A DNA stretch of 64,000 nucleotides, taken from positions 19,810 through 83,809 of the forward strand of contig JAJZWS010000001.1 in NCBI GenBank assembly GCA_021846565.1, written 5' to 3'. This document shows, piece by piece, positions 1-10,850 of the stretch (position 1 is the stretch's first letter; every line of letters starts with the position of its first letter). This DNA is from Bacillota bacterium (GTDB lineage Bacteria; Bacillota; Sulfobacillia; Sulfobacillales; JAIMBI01). Position numbers and translations under genes: made by a program. The notes below the pieces were generated by a model, which was not told the origin of the DNA, did not search any database, and worked only from the letters and a program-made list of their open reading frames with translations.

Positions 1-2
1 GG

Positions 3-371
3 GTGGACGGGGAGGCGTACCTCCTCTTGGGGCAGTGCCGCCAGCGTTTGGGAGAAGTCGAAGTAGCGGACGCGTGCTACGAGAAGGCGCGGCTTAAGCA
101 CCCGCACGCGTGGTATCTCTACGGCTTGACGCGGCTTTTGCTGGGCCATGGCCCCGATGCCGTGCACTGTTTTAAGGCAGCCGTGGACGTGGTGCCAGAG
201 GTCGCGCCCCTGTTGGCGTTTTATCCGCGCGTGCGGGGAATTGGCGGCGAGGGGGCTCCGCGGCACCGCCAGGCGGTGCAGTTTGTGAATGCCACCGTCG
301 ATCTCTTTACCCGCGAGAGCCGCGAACTGCTGCGGTCGCTCATGACCGGTGAAGTGGCCAGCGCCCAGTGA
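3..371 (+). CDS. TPR-like protein, probably 5' truncated by window edge
   Basis: This is the 3' part, or possibly all, of a short protein of helical repeats. Segments such as YLLLGQCRQRLGEVEVADAC and WYLYGLTRLLLGHGPDAVHC have the spacing of Leu, Gly, Tyr and Ala typical of tetratricopeptide repeats, which serve as protein-interaction scaffolds. The first visible codon is GTG at base 3, too close to the window edge to tell whether it is a true start. The stop overlaps the extended frame of nadE, so the two are probably cotranscribed. No enzymatic function is suggested. Confidence 0.5.
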   Translation: MDGEAYLLLGQCRQRLGEVEVADACYEKARLKHPHAWYLYGLTRLLLGHGPDAVHCFKAAVDVVPEVAPLLAFYPRVRGIGGEGAPRHRQAVQFVNATVDLFTRESRELLRSLMTGEVASAQ

Positions 372-436
372 TGTTCGGCGATGAGTCAGGGAGGGCCGCC
401 GGGCTGGGAGGGAGTCGGAAAGGGGATGCGGACGGC

Positions 437-2161
<1,725 letters not shown>

Positions 2162-2183
2162 CGCTTCTCTGCCGGTCGTCCGA

Positions 2184-2189
2184 TACAAT
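2184..2189 (+). promoter_or_regulatory. Possible -10 element upstream of yebC
   Basis: TACAAT lies in the 97-base gap between nadE and yebC, about 70 bases before the yebC start. No good -35 hexamer is visible at the usual distance, so this is a weak candidate for the promoter of the yebC-ruvCAB operon. Confidence 0.3.
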
Positions 2190-2258
2190 GGGGCGAAGAG
2201 GGCCATGTGCCAATGGCCCAGGTCCCAGTACATGACGAGCACGCGAAGGGAGGCGCCC

Positions 2259-3002
2259 ATGTCCGGTCACTCGAAGTGGGCCAACATCAAGCGCAAGAAA
2301 GCCAAAGTGGACGAGGCCAAAGGTGCTACGTTTTCGCGACTGACCAAGGAGGTGGCCTCGGCCGCTCGTCAGGGCGGCGGCAACCCGGATACCAATTTCA
2401 AGCTCCGCCTCGCGGTGGCGAAAGCCAAGGAGCAAAACGTACCCACCGCCAACATCGAGCGGGCCATCCTGCGCGCCACCGGCCAGATGCAGGGGGTCAG
2501 CTATGAAGAAGGCATTTATGAGGGCTATGGTCCGGGTGGCACCGCACTGCTGCTGGAAATCCTGACGGACAATCGCAACCGGACCGCCGGGGAGGTGCGG
2601 CACCTGTTCAGCCGGAACGGCGGCACGCTTTCGGAAAGCGGGTCGGTGCTCTGGATGTTTGACCAGAAGGGGCGGCTGTCCGTTCCCAAGAGTGCGGCCC
2701 CCAGCGAGGAGGCGCTCTTGGAGGCGGTCCTGGAGGCGGGGGGCGAGGACTTGGGCGGTGACGACGACGAGTGGGAAATCGTCACGGCGGCCGACCAGCT
2801 GGATGCGGTCCATCGCGCTCTGGAAGAGGCGGGCATCGCCATTGATGCGGCGAGCCTGGTGCGGGTGCCGAGCACCACCGTGGAGGTGGAGGGGGCAGAT
2901 CAAGATCGTCTGCTGCGCCTCATGGATCTGTTGGAGGAGCACGACGACGTCCAACGCGTGTACACCAACGCGCTGTTCGCCGATGACGACGGGGACGCGT
3001 GA
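2259..3002 (+). CDS. yebC: YebC/PmpR family protein
   Basis: A 247-residue member of the YebC/TACO1 family, cytosolic proteins tied to transcriptional control and, in recent work, to translation through difficult sequences such as proline runs. The diagnostic N-terminus MSGHSKWANIKRKKAKVDEA fixes the ATG at 2259 rather than the upstream frame opening, and a GGGAGG-like site precedes it. The family core is complete, including GTALLLEILTDNRNRTAGEV. It sits directly upstream of ruvC with a 4-base overlap, the common bacterial arrangement. Confidence 0.95.
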   Translation: MSGHSKWANIKRKKAKVDEAKGATFSRLTKEVASAARQGGGNPDTNFKLRLAVAKAKEQNVPTANIERAILRATGQMQGVSYEEGIYEGYGPGGTALLLEILTDNRNRTAGEVRHLFSRNGGTLSESGSVLWMFDQKGRLSVPKSAAPSEEALLEAVLEAGGEDLGGDDDEWEIVTAADQLDAVHRALEEAGIAIDAASLVRVPSTTVEVEGADQDRLLRLMDLLEEHDDVQRVYTNALFADDDGDA

Positions 3003-3481
3003 GCCGGGTCTTTGGGATCGACCCGGGGGTGGCCCGCCTGGGCTACGGGGTGCTGGACGAGGCGCCCGGCGGCCGGGTCAGTGTCGTCGTATTTGGTGTC
3101 ATCAGCACGGAGCCGGGCGAGGTAGGTCCGCGGCTCGCGCGGGTGTTTGATGGGCTGGAAGCGTTGCTGGCTGAGACCCGTCCGGACGTGGCGGCGGTGG
3201 AGCAGTTGTTTTTTGGCCAAAACACTACCACGGCGCTTGGGGTCAGCCAGGCACGCGGGGTGGCGCTCTTGGCTTTGGCTCGGGCCGGCGTGCCCATCCG
3301 CGAGGTGACCCCGTCTCAAGTGAAGCAGGCCGTGGCGGGCTGGGGCCGAGCGGACAAGCACCAAGTGCAGGCGATGGTGGCCCGACTGTTGAGCCTCGCA
3401 GCCGTTCCCCAGCCTGATGACGCCGCCGACGCCCTCGCCGTGGCCTGGAGTGCTCTCGGCGCCAGGGACCGGGCCCGATGA
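2999..3481 (+). CDS. ruvC: Holliday junction resolvase RuvC
   Basis: RuvC is the dimeric endonuclease that cuts Holliday junctions bound by RuvAB. The first acidic catalytic residue is in FGIDPGVARLGYG (residue 7), the second in AAVEQLFFGQNTTTALGVSQ, and the C-terminal pair in the DDAADALAVAW motif. The length of 160 residues is normal. The GTG start overlaps the yebC stop (GTGA), and the stop overlaps the ATG of ruvA, so yebC, ruvC, ruvA and ruvB form a translationally coupled set. Confidence 0.95.
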   Translation: MSRVFGIDPGVARLGYGVLDEAPGGRVSVVVFGVISTEPGEVGPRLARVFDGLEALLAETRPDVAAVEQLFFGQNTTTALGVSQARGVALLALARAGVPIREVTPSQVKQAVAGWGRADKHQVQAMVARLLSLAAVPQPDDAADALAVAWSALGARDRAR

Positions 3482-4095
3482 TCCACTACGTGAGGGGAAC
3501 GGTGGCGGCGCGGGAAGCGGGCCGCGTGGTCATCGAGACCAGTGGGGGCTTGGGACTGGATGTCCTGGTGCCGTCATCCACGAGCGCGCGGCTGCCGGAG
3601 CCGGGCCACCCCGTGAAGCTTTATACCCACCTGGCCATCCGGGAGGACAGCTGGCAGCTGGCCGGCTTTCTCACGACCGAGGAGCGCGACGTGTTCCTGG
3701 CGCTATTGGCGGTCAATGGGGTGGGGATGAAGGTGGCGCTAGCGGTGCTGGGACACGTGAAGCCGGGTGGGCTCCGGACGGCCGTGGCCGCCGGCGACTG
3801 GAAGGCGCTCACCGCCGTTGTGGGGGTGGGTCCCAAGCTGGCCCAGCGTCTGGTGGTGGAACTGCGGGGTGTGCTGGCGGACGGGCCCGAAGAGATTCCG
3901 GCCGCCACCGGCCCGACGACCGCGGGGGACGAAGTGGTCGAAGGACTCATGGCGCTCGGCTATACTGGGGCGGAGGCCGCCTGGGCGGTCATGGGGATGG
4001 AGGGCACGGCGGCGGCCCGTCTGCGCGAGGCGTTGCGGCGGTTGGATTCCGGGAGGGGAGTGGGCGCTTCTGATGCCGACGGACGCGACGGGTAA
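3478..4095 (+). CDS. ruvA: Holliday junction branch-migration protein RuvA
   Basis: RuvA is the tetrameric junction-binding subunit that loads RuvB. The N-terminal OB-fold begins [20 protein letters not shown]. Two helix-hairpin-helix DNA-binding motifs follow, [17 protein letters not shown] and [19 protein letters not shown]. The C-terminal RuvB-contact domain ([18 protein letters not shown]) is present. It has 205 residues. The ATGA overlap with ruvC and the overlap of its 3' end with the ruvB start indicate coupling. Confidence 0.95.
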   Translation: MIHYVRGTVAAREAGRVVIETSGGLGLDVLVPSSTSARLPEPGHPVKLYTHLAIREDSWQLAGFLTTEERDVFLALLAVNGVGMKVALAVLGHVKPGGLRTAVAAGDWKALTAVVGVGPKLAQRLVVELRGVLADGPEEIPAATGPTTAGDEVVEGLMALGYTGAEAAWAVMGMEGTAAARLREALRRLDSGRGVGASDADGRDG

Positions 4096-5131
4096 CCCTG
4101 AGCGGACGGTGTCCAGCGGCCCCCTGTCGATCGACGAGCCGATGGATCCGACGCTCAGGCCAACTCGCCTTGGGGAATACGTGGGCCAGCGGCAGGTGAC
4201 CGAACGGCTCGGCGTGTTCGTGGAAGCCGCCCTTGCGCGGGGCGAGGCGCTGGACCACGTGCTGTTGTATGGCCCGCCGGGCTTGGGCAAAACCACGCTG
4301 GCGCACATCATCGCCAACGAGTTGGGGGCGGGCATTCGCATCACCAGTGGCCCGGCCATTGAGCGCGCCGGAGACTTGGCGGCGATTCTCACCAATCTGG
4401 ATGAGCGCGACGTACTGTTCATCGACGAGATCCACCGCCTGAACCGGGCCGTGGAAGAGGTATTGTACCCGGCTATGGAGGATTACGCGTTGGATCTGGT
4501 GCTGGGCAAGGGTCCCAGTGCTCGGTCGGTGAGACTGGACCTGCCACGGTTCACGCTGGTGGGGGCCACCACGCGTGCGGGCATGCTCACCTCCCCCTTG
4601 CGGGACCGGTTTGGCGTCATTCTGCATCTGGACTTTTACCCGGTCGACGAGCTGGCGCAGATTGTGGTCCGTACCGGCCGCATCCTGGGGATGGAACTGC
4701 TGCCGGCGTTGGCCCAGGAGGTCGCGCGGCGGAGCCGCGGGACCCCGCGGGTGGCCAACCGGCTGCTGCGGCGGCTGCGCGACTACGCGGAGGTGCGCGC
4801 AGGCGGGGTGTTGACGGCGGCGGTCCTAGACGAGGGACTCACGCTGTTGGAAGTGGACCAGTACGGGCTGGACCTCGTGGATCGGCGAGTGCTGTGGGCG
4901 GTGGCCGACCGTTATGGGGGCGGGCCGGTCGGATTAGAAACGCTGGCGGCCTCCGTGGGCGAGGAGCCCTCGACGTTGGAAGATTTGGTGGAACCGTATT
5001 TGTTGCAGGTGGGTTTGCTGGAACGTACTCCCCGCGGCCGGCAGCTGACGGCCACGGGGCTCAAATATTTGGGCCGGGACCCCCGGGGCCGGGCTCAGCT
5101 GGCGTTGCCGGATCCAGAAGCCCCTTCGTAA
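4073..5131 (+). CDS. ruvB: Holliday junction helicase motor RuvB
   Basis: RuvB is the AAA+ ATPase that pumps DNA through the RuvA-bound junction. Visible motifs are Walker [13 protein letters not shown], Walker [10 protein letters not shown], the sensor/arginine-finger region [16 protein letters not shown], and the C-terminal winged helix ending near [15 protein letters not shown]. The ORF track opens inside ruvA. The ATG at 4073 preceded by GGGAGGGGAG gives 352 residues, close to the family length, with a short nonconserved leader before [23 protein letters not shown]. It is the last gene of the ruv set. Confidence 0.95.
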   Translation: MPTDATGNPERTVSSGPLSIDEPMDPTLRPTRLGEYVGQRQVTERLGVFVEAALARGEALDHVLLYGPPGLGKTTLAHIIANELGAGIRITSGPAIERAGDLAAILTNLDERDVLFIDEIHRLNRAVEEVLYPAMEDYALDLVLGKGPSARSVRLDLPRFTLVGATTRAGMLTSPLRDRFGVILHLDFYPVDELAQIVVRTGRILGMELLPALAQEVARRSRGTPRVANRLLRRLRDYAEVRAGGVLTAAVLDEGLTLLEVDQYGLDLVDRRVLWAVADRYGGGPVGLETLAASVGEEPSTLEDLVEPYLLQVGLLERTPRGRQLTATGLKYLGRDPRGRAQLALPDPEAPS

Positions 5132-5194
5132 ACTCCTGGCCGCAAATTGCCGCGGGGTTGCGAATCATTGCAAGAGACGGTGAGGTGAACCAGC

Positions 5195-5947
5195 GTGGGC
5201 CTTCACTTCGGCGGCCAGTCGTTAGGCGACGAGATGCTGAGGCGAGCCCGTCAGGGGGACCGCGACGCGCGTGACGCGCTGCTTCGGGACTTCATGCCGT
5301 TCATCTTGCGCGTGGCGAGCCAGGTGGGCGGTCGATACATCCGGACCGGCGAGGATGAGGAGGTCAGCGTGGGCCTCTTGGCGTTCAACGAGGCAATCGA
5401 TGCATACGTGCCCGAGCGGGGTGCGTTTCTGAGTTTTGCTCAAACCGTCATTACCCGCCGACTCATTGACCACTATCGGCGCCGCCGGAGGGAGCCGGAG
5501 GTGCCGCTGTCCGAACTGGAACGTGAGGAAGGCGTCGACCATGGTGGGCCGACGGTGCTGGATTTGGCGGCCAGCGCCGCCTGGCAGGTGCGGGAGGCGG
5601 ACGAGGCGCGCCGCGCCGAGATCGGGGAGTTGTCCAGTGCGCTGGCCGCCTTCGGGATTCAGTTTGACGATTTACCCAAACACTGCCCGCGCCACCGAGA
5701 TGCGCGCGCGCGGGCCATCAAGCTGGCGGCGGCGCTGGCCGCCGACCCCGAGATGGTGCAGCAGCTGTTGGCCATGGGGGTCCTGCCGCTGGCGGCCTTG
5801 GCGAAAGCCACCGGCGCTACGCGCAAAACGCTGGAGCGGCATCGCCGGTATATCATCGCCGTCGCGTTAATTTTCATCCATGAGTGGCCGGAGCTGCAAA
5901 GCTATTTGCGACCTGCAGCGGGAGAAGAACGGGGGAGTCGGCCATGA
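5195..5947 (+). CDS. sigI: RNA polymerase sigma factor SigI
   Basis: A 250-residue sigma-70 family factor of the SigI group, which in Bacillus and clostridia responds to heat, envelope or polysaccharide signals. Region 2 is seen in GLLAFNEAIDAYVPERGAFL and FAQTVITRRLIDHYRRRRRE, and a SigI-type C-terminal region with a helix-turn-helix follows (LAKATGATRKTLERHRRYI). The GTG start sits behind GGTGAGGTG. The stop overlaps the ATG of the rsgI-like anti-sigma gene, the standard SigI arrangement. The 63-base leader could hold an autoregulatory promoter, but no clear consensus was found. Confidence 0.88.
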   Translation: MGLHFGGQSLGDEMLRRARQGDRDARDALLRDFMPFILRVASQVGGRYIRTGEDEEVSVGLLAFNEAIDAYVPERGAFLSFAQTVITRRLIDHYRRRRREPEVPLSELEREEGVDHGGPTVLDLAASAAWQVREADEARRAEIGELSSALAAFGIQFDDLPKHCPRHRDARARAIKLAAALAADPEMVQQLLAMGVLPLAALAKATGATRKTLERHRRYIIAVALIFIHEWPELQSYLRPAAGEERGSRP

Positions 5948-7083
5948 TCCGGCGCGGCGTGGTGTTATCGGTGCGGGGGCGGGTGCTCACGGTCCTGTGC
6001 CCGGGCGGCGAGGTGAAGACGGTCCCCTGGACCGGCCGGATGCCGTCGGTGGGTCAGGAAATTTGTGTCGGGACAGCACACGCCGCGCAGTGGTCGGCAT
6101 GGGGGGCGGCGGCGGCCCTGATGGTGCTCGTGGCGGGGGGGCTCTGGCACGCGCTGCGGCCCCCGGGGGCACCCGTCGTCGCCTCAACGGCCGCCGTGGG
6201 GGTGGTGAGCGTGGACATCAACCCCAGCGTGGAGTTGATGGTGAGCCGCAGCGATCAGGTGGTGGCCGTGCGGGCCTACGACGCTGCGGGCGCGAAGCTG
6301 GTGCAGGCGGAGCCGCATCTCAGGGGGGAGGCGCTGGTGGTGGCGGTGGAAGCCGTGGAGGCGTGGGCGCGGAGCCACGGCTACCTGACGACCGCCCACC
6401 CGGTCGTGATGCTGGCCGGCTGGGCTGCTAGCCCCGAGACGGAGGCCACCGTGGCGGGCGATCTTCGCCAGCTCAAAGTGGCGCTGCAGCGCCGGGCGGT
6501 CCCCGGTTCGGTGCTGGCGCTTCCACTGGCCACGGGATCGGCATTCCACGCGTCGGAGCACGCGGGACTGTCCCTAGGCCGATATCTTTTGGCCGGCATG
6601 CTGGGGAAGACGCCAGCCGCCGTGGCGAACGTGCCTCTGGACAAACTGTTTCAGGCGTGGCCCCCCAAAGCATCCGTGCCCTCCTCGACGCACAAGGACC
6701 ACTCGCCTGCCCACAGTAAAAGTACAAGCTCGTCGGCGGCCGCCAGTCACGGGACGGGGGCTGCCAGCGGAACCACCACGCGACCGAAGCAGAGCAAAAC
6801 GGCGAAAACTGCTGTAGTGCCTCCGCCCCAGGCGCTCAGCACCGTGTCGGGGCAGCTGACGGGTCTGGGCCCCGACGACGTGATGGTGAATGGCCAGGCG
6901 TATCCGCTGGCATCGTCGGTGTCCATCACGATTGACGGGAGGGCGGTGCGGTTTTCCCTGGGTCGGGTGCTGGGCAATCTGCAGGCGTCGGTGGTGCTGA
7001 CCCTGGATAGCGCGGGCCAAGTGGTATCCCTGGCGGTGACCGGCGGTCCCGCTGGGAGCCCGTCGGTGCCGGGCCGCCCTTAA
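5944..7083 (+). CDS. rsgI: RsgI-like membrane anti-sigma factor
   Basis: A 379-residue single-pass membrane protein that should hold SigI inactive. The N-terminal cytosolic domain (MIRRGVVLSVRGRVLTVLCP) matches the SigI-binding anti-sigma domain. One membrane helix follows near residues 55-75 (AAAALMVLVAGGLWHAL), then the typical periplasmic segment SVDINPSVELMVSRSDQVV. The outer part ends in a Ser/Thr/Lys-rich linker and a small beta-rich domain (VSGQLTGLGPDDVMVNGQAY), which is not an obvious carbohydrate-binding module. The start at 5944 overlaps the sigI stop. The track start further upstream lies inside sigI and is rejected. Confidence 0.85.
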   Translation: MIRRGVVLSVRGRVLTVLCPGGEVKTVPWTGRMPSVGQEICVGTAHAAQWSAWGAAAALMVLVAGGLWHALRPPGAPVVASTAAVGVVSVDINPSVELMVSRSDQVVAVRAYDAAGAKLVQAEPHLRGEALVVAVEAVEAWARSHGYLTTAHPVVMLAGWAASPETEATVAGDLRQLKVALQRRAVPGSVLALPLATGSAFHASEHAGLSLGRYLLAGMLGKTPAAVANVPLDKLFQAWPPKASVPSSTHKDHSPAHSKSTSSSAAASHGTGAASGTTTRPKQSKTAKTAVVPPPQALSTVSGQLTGLGPDDVMVNGQAYPLASSVSITIDGRAVRFSLGRVLGNLQASVVLTLDSAGQVVSLAVTGGPAGSPSVPGRP

Positions 7084-7163
7084 CGCTCAAATGCCTGCGT
7101 GCCTTGGACTTCCGGACGCGAGGCCCCTAAACTCCTTCTTGCCGGGTTCGCGGCCCATGCGCC

Positions 7164-7484
7164 GTGCCTCGGGCCAGGATACTCAGCGAGGGCGAGAAGG
7201 AGGGGACGACGACGAGCGCATCATCATCAGGCCAATTTTTATACGTCCTGCTGATTCTTGTCGTGGGCGGCATGATGGCGTTTACGCTCCTGCAGCGGCG
7301 CCAGGCGCAAAGGCAGCGCCAGACGCTGCAGCAAGGCGTGCAGCGGGGCGATCGCGTGGTGACGCTGGGCGGCATCGTGGGCCGGGTGGCTTCCGTGGAC
7401 GGCGACCGAGTGCGGCTCACGGTGGCCGACGGGGTCGACGTGGAGGTGCTGCGATGGGGAATCGGTCAGCGACTGGACCGGTAG
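7164..7484 (+). CDS. yajC: YajC-like preprotein translocase subunit
   Basis: A small membrane protein of up to 106 residues. It has a short N-terminal tail, one membrane helix (FLYVLLILVVGGMMAFTLL), a basic stretch (QRRQAQRQRQTL) and the KOW-like YajC core GDRVVTLGGIVGRVASVDGD. YajC associates with SecDF at the Sec translocon. It usually lies next to the ruv-queA-tgt-secDF group, so its position after ruvB and sigI-rsgI fits a rearranged version of that cluster. The start is uncertain: GTG 7164 has no clear ribosome site, while a strong AAGGAGGGG inside the frame is followed only by ACG codons. Confidence 0.75.
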   Translation: MPRARILSEGEKEGTTTSASSSGQFLYVLLILVVGGMMAFTLLQRRQAQRQRQTLQQGVQRGDRVVTLGGIVGRVASVDGDRVRLTVADGVDVEVLRWGIGQRLDR

Positions 7485-7506
7485 GCCGCGGGCGTGCCGG
7501 GCGCTG

Positions 7507-7515
7507 TGTTATAAT
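7507..7515 (+). promoter_or_regulatory. Extended -10 promoter for the gdh operon
   Basis: The sequence TGTTATAAT is a perfect TATAAT hexamer with an immediately preceding TGn extension, 50 bases before the gdhA start. No -35 hexamer is visible, as expected for extended -10 promoters. Given the overlaps downstream, it probably drives the whole gdhA-to-biotin-carrier operon. Confidence 0.6.
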
Positions 7516-7564
7516 GGCGCCACTTTCCGGGTTCCGGTCCTTAACGTGAAGGAGGACTCAGCGC

Positions 7565-8818
7565 GTGGCGGATGCCAGTCTCAACCCGTACTTGCGTGCA
7601 CAGCAGGCGTTCAAAGAAGCGGTCGATACCCTGGGGTTGGAACCGGGCGTATACGAGCTGTTGAAGCAACCCCTCCGTTTTTATGAAGTGGCGGTGCCCT
7701 TTATTCGCGACGACGGCACATTGCAGGTGTTTCCGGGGTATCGCTCGCATCACAACGATGCGCTGGGCCCCACCAAAGGCGGTTTGCGCTTTCATCCCGA
7801 CGTCAATGCGGACGAGGTGAAGGCGCTTTCGATGTGGATGACCGTGAAGTGTGCCCTCCTGGGTCTGCCGTACGGCGGAGGCAAGGGGGGCATTGCGTGT
7901 GACCCCGAACAGTTGTCGGAGGGCGAGCTGGAACGGTTGTCGCGCGAATACATCCGCGGCATTGCGCTGGTGATCGGACCGGACAAGGATATCCCAGCAC
8001 CGGATGTGTCCACCAACCCGCAGATCATGGCGTGGATGGTGGATGAGTACAGCCGCATCCGTGGCGAGAACAGCTTTGGCATGATCACCGGCAAACCGTT
8101 GGTCATCGGCGGCTCTCAGGGGCGGCTGGAGGCCACCGGCCGCGGGCTCGTGTCGGCCGTGCGGGAGATGGCCCGTCAGGTGAATCTGGACTTCGCCAAG
8201 AGCCGCGTAGCCATTCAGGGTTTTGGCAACGTGGGGTCAGTGGGGGCCGCGACGGCGCACGACATGGGAGCGCGGGTGGTGGCCGTGTCGGACAAAGAGG
8301 GCGGCATCTACAATCCTGAGGGGCTGGATGTGCCCGGCGTGCTGGCGTACAAGCAGGTGCACCGCAACGTGGTGGGCTTTCCGGGGGCCGAGTCGGTGTC
8401 CAACCATGACCTGCTGGAGCTCCCGTGCGACATTCTGCTGCCGGCCGCCTTGGAAAACGTCATCACGGCCGACAACGCGGACCGGATTCAGGCCCGCATC
8501 GTGGGCGAAGGGGCCAACGGGCCCACCACCCCCGAGGCCGATCAAATTTTGTTCGAGAAGGGCGTCATGGTGGTGCCGGACATTCTGGCGAACGCCGGGG
8601 GCGTCACGGTGTCGTACTTCGAGTGGGTGCAAAATCAGAGCCGCTGGTACTGGACTGAGGCCGAGGTGGACGAGCGGCTGCATCAGATGATGGGCTCGGC
8701 GATTGAGGCGATGCATGAGATGCACGAGCGCTATGGGGTGAGTCACCGCCGTGCGGCGTATCTGGTGGCCGTCGATCGGATTGCGTCAGCCATGCGCGTG
8801 CGCGGCTGGCTGAAATGA
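7565..8818 (+). CDS. gdhA: Glutamate dehydrogenase
   Basis: A hexameric-type Glu/Leu/Phe/Val dehydrogenase of 417 residues interconverting glutamate and 2-oxoglutarate plus ammonia. The substrate-binding stretch [20 protein letters not shown], the catalytic Lys region [10 protein letters not shown] and the Asp-containing PAPDVSTN are present, followed by the Rossmann glycine motif [11 protein letters not shown]. The cofactor preference cannot be read safely. The GTG start has a strong site (GAAGGAGGA). The end overlaps the mutase start by 4 bases, placing it first in a catabolic operon. Confidence 0.93.
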   Translation: MADASLNPYLRAQQAFKEAVDTLGLEPGVYELLKQPLRFYEVAVPFIRDDGTLQVFPGYRSHHNDALGPTKGGLRFHPDVNADEVKALSMWMTVKCALLGLPYGGGKGGIACDPEQLSEGELERLSREYIRGIALVIGPDKDIPAPDVSTNPQIMAWMVDEYSRIRGENSFGMITGKPLVIGGSQGRLEATGRGLVSAVREMARQVNLDFAKSRVAIQGFGNVGSVGAATAHDMGARVVAVSDKEGGIYNPEGLDVPGVLAYKQVHRNVVGFPGAESVSNHDLLELPCDILLPAALENVITADNADRIQARIVGEGANGPTTPEADQILFEKGVMVVPDILANAGGVTVSYFEWVQNQSRWYWTEAEVDERLHQMMGSAIEAMHEMHERYGVSHRRAAYLVAVDRIASAMRVRGWLK

Positions 8819-10419
8819 ACGCGGCCGGACCCGGGGGCACGGTCGGGCCGGCCCGTCCGCCGGCCGAAACGCTTTCCGGCATCCCGGTGGATCTGGTGTA
8901 TCGGCAGCCCGCGGGGGGCGCCCTGGGCGATCCCGGCCGGTTCCCGTTCACGCGGGGCATCTACCCGACGATGTATCGCGGCCGCCTGTGGACTATGCGG
9001 CAGTATGCGGGCTTCGGCACGCCGGCCGAGTCCAATCGGCGCTATCGCTACCTGTTGGAGCAAGGGCAGACGGGCCTCTCTGTCGCGTTTGACCTGCCGA
9101 CCCAGATGGGGTTCGACTCGGATGACCCCGCGGTCGCCGGGGAAGTCGGCAAGGTCGGCGTGGCCATTGACTCGCTGGCAGACATGGAGATTCTGTTGGA
9201 GGGGCTGCCGCTGGACCGGGTGACCGTGTCGATGACCATTAATGCGCCGGCCGCGATTTTGCTCCTGATGGTTCTGGCCGTGGCGGAGCAGCAGGGGGTG
9301 CCCTGGGACCGGGTGTCGGGCACCATCCAGAACGATATTTTGAAAGAGTATGCCGCGCGGGGCACCTATATTTTCCCCCCGCGGCCCTCGATGCGGCTTA
9401 TCACCGACACATTTGGCTGGTGCGCCCGCCATGTGCCGGCATGGAATACCATATCGATCTCGGGCTATCACATCCGGGAGGCCGGCTCCACGGCGGCTCA
9501 GGAAATGGCCTTTACGCTGGCCAACGGCATTGCGTACGTCGAGGCTGCGCTGGCGGCCGGGCTCGGGGTGGACCAAGTGAGCCCCCGCCTGTCGTTTTTC
9601 TTCAATGCGCAGATTGACCTGTTTGAGGAAGTGGCCAAGTTTCGGGCTGCGCGTCGGATGTGGGCGCGGATCATGCGGGACCGCTTCGGTGCCACCGATC
9701 CCCGATCCCAGATGCTGCGGTTTCATACGCAGACAGCGGGGTCGTCACTCACGGCGCAGCAGGTGGACAACAACGTGGTGCGCGTCGCCATCGAAGCGAT
9801 GGCGGCCGTGCTGGGTGGCACGCAGTCGCTGCACACCAACTCGCGGGACGAGGCGCTGGGGCTCCCAACTGAGGCATCGGCCCGGCTGGCCCTTCGCACC
9901 CAGCAAGTGCTGGCATATGAAACCGGGGTGGTCAACACGGTTGATCCGCTGGCGGGCTCGTATTTCGTAGAGGCGCTGACGGATCGGCTGGAGCAGGAAG
10001 CGCAGCGCTATTTGGATGAGGTCGATCGCCGCGGAGGCGCCGTGGCCGCCATCGAGTCGGGTTATGTCCAGAAAGAAATTCAGGATGCGGCGTGGCGGTA
10101 CCAGCAGCAGGTGGAGCGCGGCGAGAAGATCCAGGTGGGGGTCAATCGGTTCCAGGACGACGCGCAGGATCCGGTGCCCGTAGCCGTGGTGGATGCCCAG
10201 GCTGAGACGGTGCAGCGCCAGAGCCTGGCCCGGGTGCGGGACGCACGCGACGCCGCCCGCGTCACGGCGGCGCTGGCGCGGCTGGCCGAGGTGGCCCGGG
10301 GCGACGGCAACCTGCTGCCCCCGCTGCTGGAGGCCGTGCGCGCGTACGCCACTCTGGGGGAGATGGTGGGCACATTGAAAAAACAGTTCGGGCAGTACCG
10401 CCCGCCGGTGGTGCTGTGA
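8815..10419 (+). CDS. Methylmalonyl-CoA mutase, large (catalytic) subunit
   Basis: A 534-residue acyl-CoA mutase TIM-barrel subunit that would convert (R)-methylmalonyl-CoA to succinyl-CoA with adenosylcobalamin. Family motifs include [18 protein letters not shown] near residue 45, [18 protein letters not shown] and the HTQTAGSSL segment with its His. The YPTMY...WTMRQ pattern favours methylmalonyl-CoA over isobutyryl-CoA, though hydroxyisobutyryl-CoA mutases share parts of it. The C-terminal B12-binding domain is absent, as in two-subunit archaeal and Firmicute enzymes, and no separate small subunit is in this window. The ATG overlaps the gdhA stop and the epimerase follows. Confidence 0.88.
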   Translation: MNAAGPGGTVGPARPPAETLSGIPVDLVYRQPAGGALGDPGRFPFTRGIYPTMYRGRLWTMRQYAGFGTPAESNRRYRYLLEQGQTGLSVAFDLPTQMGFDSDDPAVAGEVGKVGVAIDSLADMEILLEGLPLDRVTVSMTINAPAAILLLMVLAVAEQQGVPWDRVSGTIQNDILKEYAARGTYIFPPRPSMRLITDTFGWCARHVPAWNTISISGYHIREAGSTAAQEMAFTLANGIAYVEAALAAGLGVDQVSPRLSFFFNAQIDLFEEVAKFRAARRMWARIMRDRFGATDPRSQMLRFHTQTAGSSLTAQQVDNNVVRVAIEAMAAVLGGTQSLHTNSRDEALGLPTEASARLALRTQQVLAYETGVVNTVDPLAGSYFVEALTDRLEQEAQRYLDEVDRRGGAVAAIESGYVQKEIQDAAWRYQQQVERGEKIQVGVNRFQDDAQDPVPVAVVDAQAETVQRQSLARVRDARDAARVTAALARLAEVARGDGNLLPPLLEAVRAYATLGEMVGTLKKQFGQYRPPVVL

Positions 10420-10850
10420 GCGGCGACGGCCTGGCTCGAGCCCACGGATGGCCGCTGGACCACATCGGTGTGGCGGTGGCGGATTTGGACGCGGCGGTCG
10501 CACGGTGGGCTTCGTTGGGCTTTGGGCCGGGCCGGATTGAGGACGTGCCGGGCGACCACATTCGCGTGGCCTTTCTTCCCTGGGACGCGGGAGAGCTTGA
10601 GCTTATGGCGCCGGTGGGACCTGACGGGACGGTGGCCCGCTTTTTGGCCAAGCGGGGACCGGGACTGCACCACCTGGCCTTTCGAGTCGACCATCTCGCC
10701 GATGTGCTGCACGGACTAGCGGCAGATGGCGTGCGCCTGGTGGACGAGGTTCCGCGTCCGGGATCCCGCGGCACGCGGGTGGCCTTCCTGCACCCCAGTG
10801 CGTGTGAGGGCGTGCTGACCGAACTGGTGGAGGCGCCCGATGGCCGATAA
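10416..10850 (+). CDS. mce: Methylmalonyl-CoA epimerase
   Basis: A 144-residue vicinal-oxygen-chelate protein that interconverts the R and S forms of methylmalonyl-CoA, joining the carboxylase product to the mutase substrate. The metal-binding motifs appear in order: [16 protein letters not shown] (His near residue 16), [28 protein letters not shown] and LTELVEAP. The GTG start overlaps the mutase stop and the end overlaps the carboxyltransferase start by 11 bases, supporting the assignment within this pathway rather than to another VOC enzyme. Confidence 0.9.
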   Translation: MSGDGLARAHGWPLDHIGVAVADLDAAVARWASLGFGPGRIEDVPGDHIRVAFLPWDAGELELMAPVGPDGTVARFLAKRGPGLHHLAFRVDHLADVLHGLAADGVRLVDEVPRPGSRGTRVAFLHPSACEGVLTELVEAPDGR

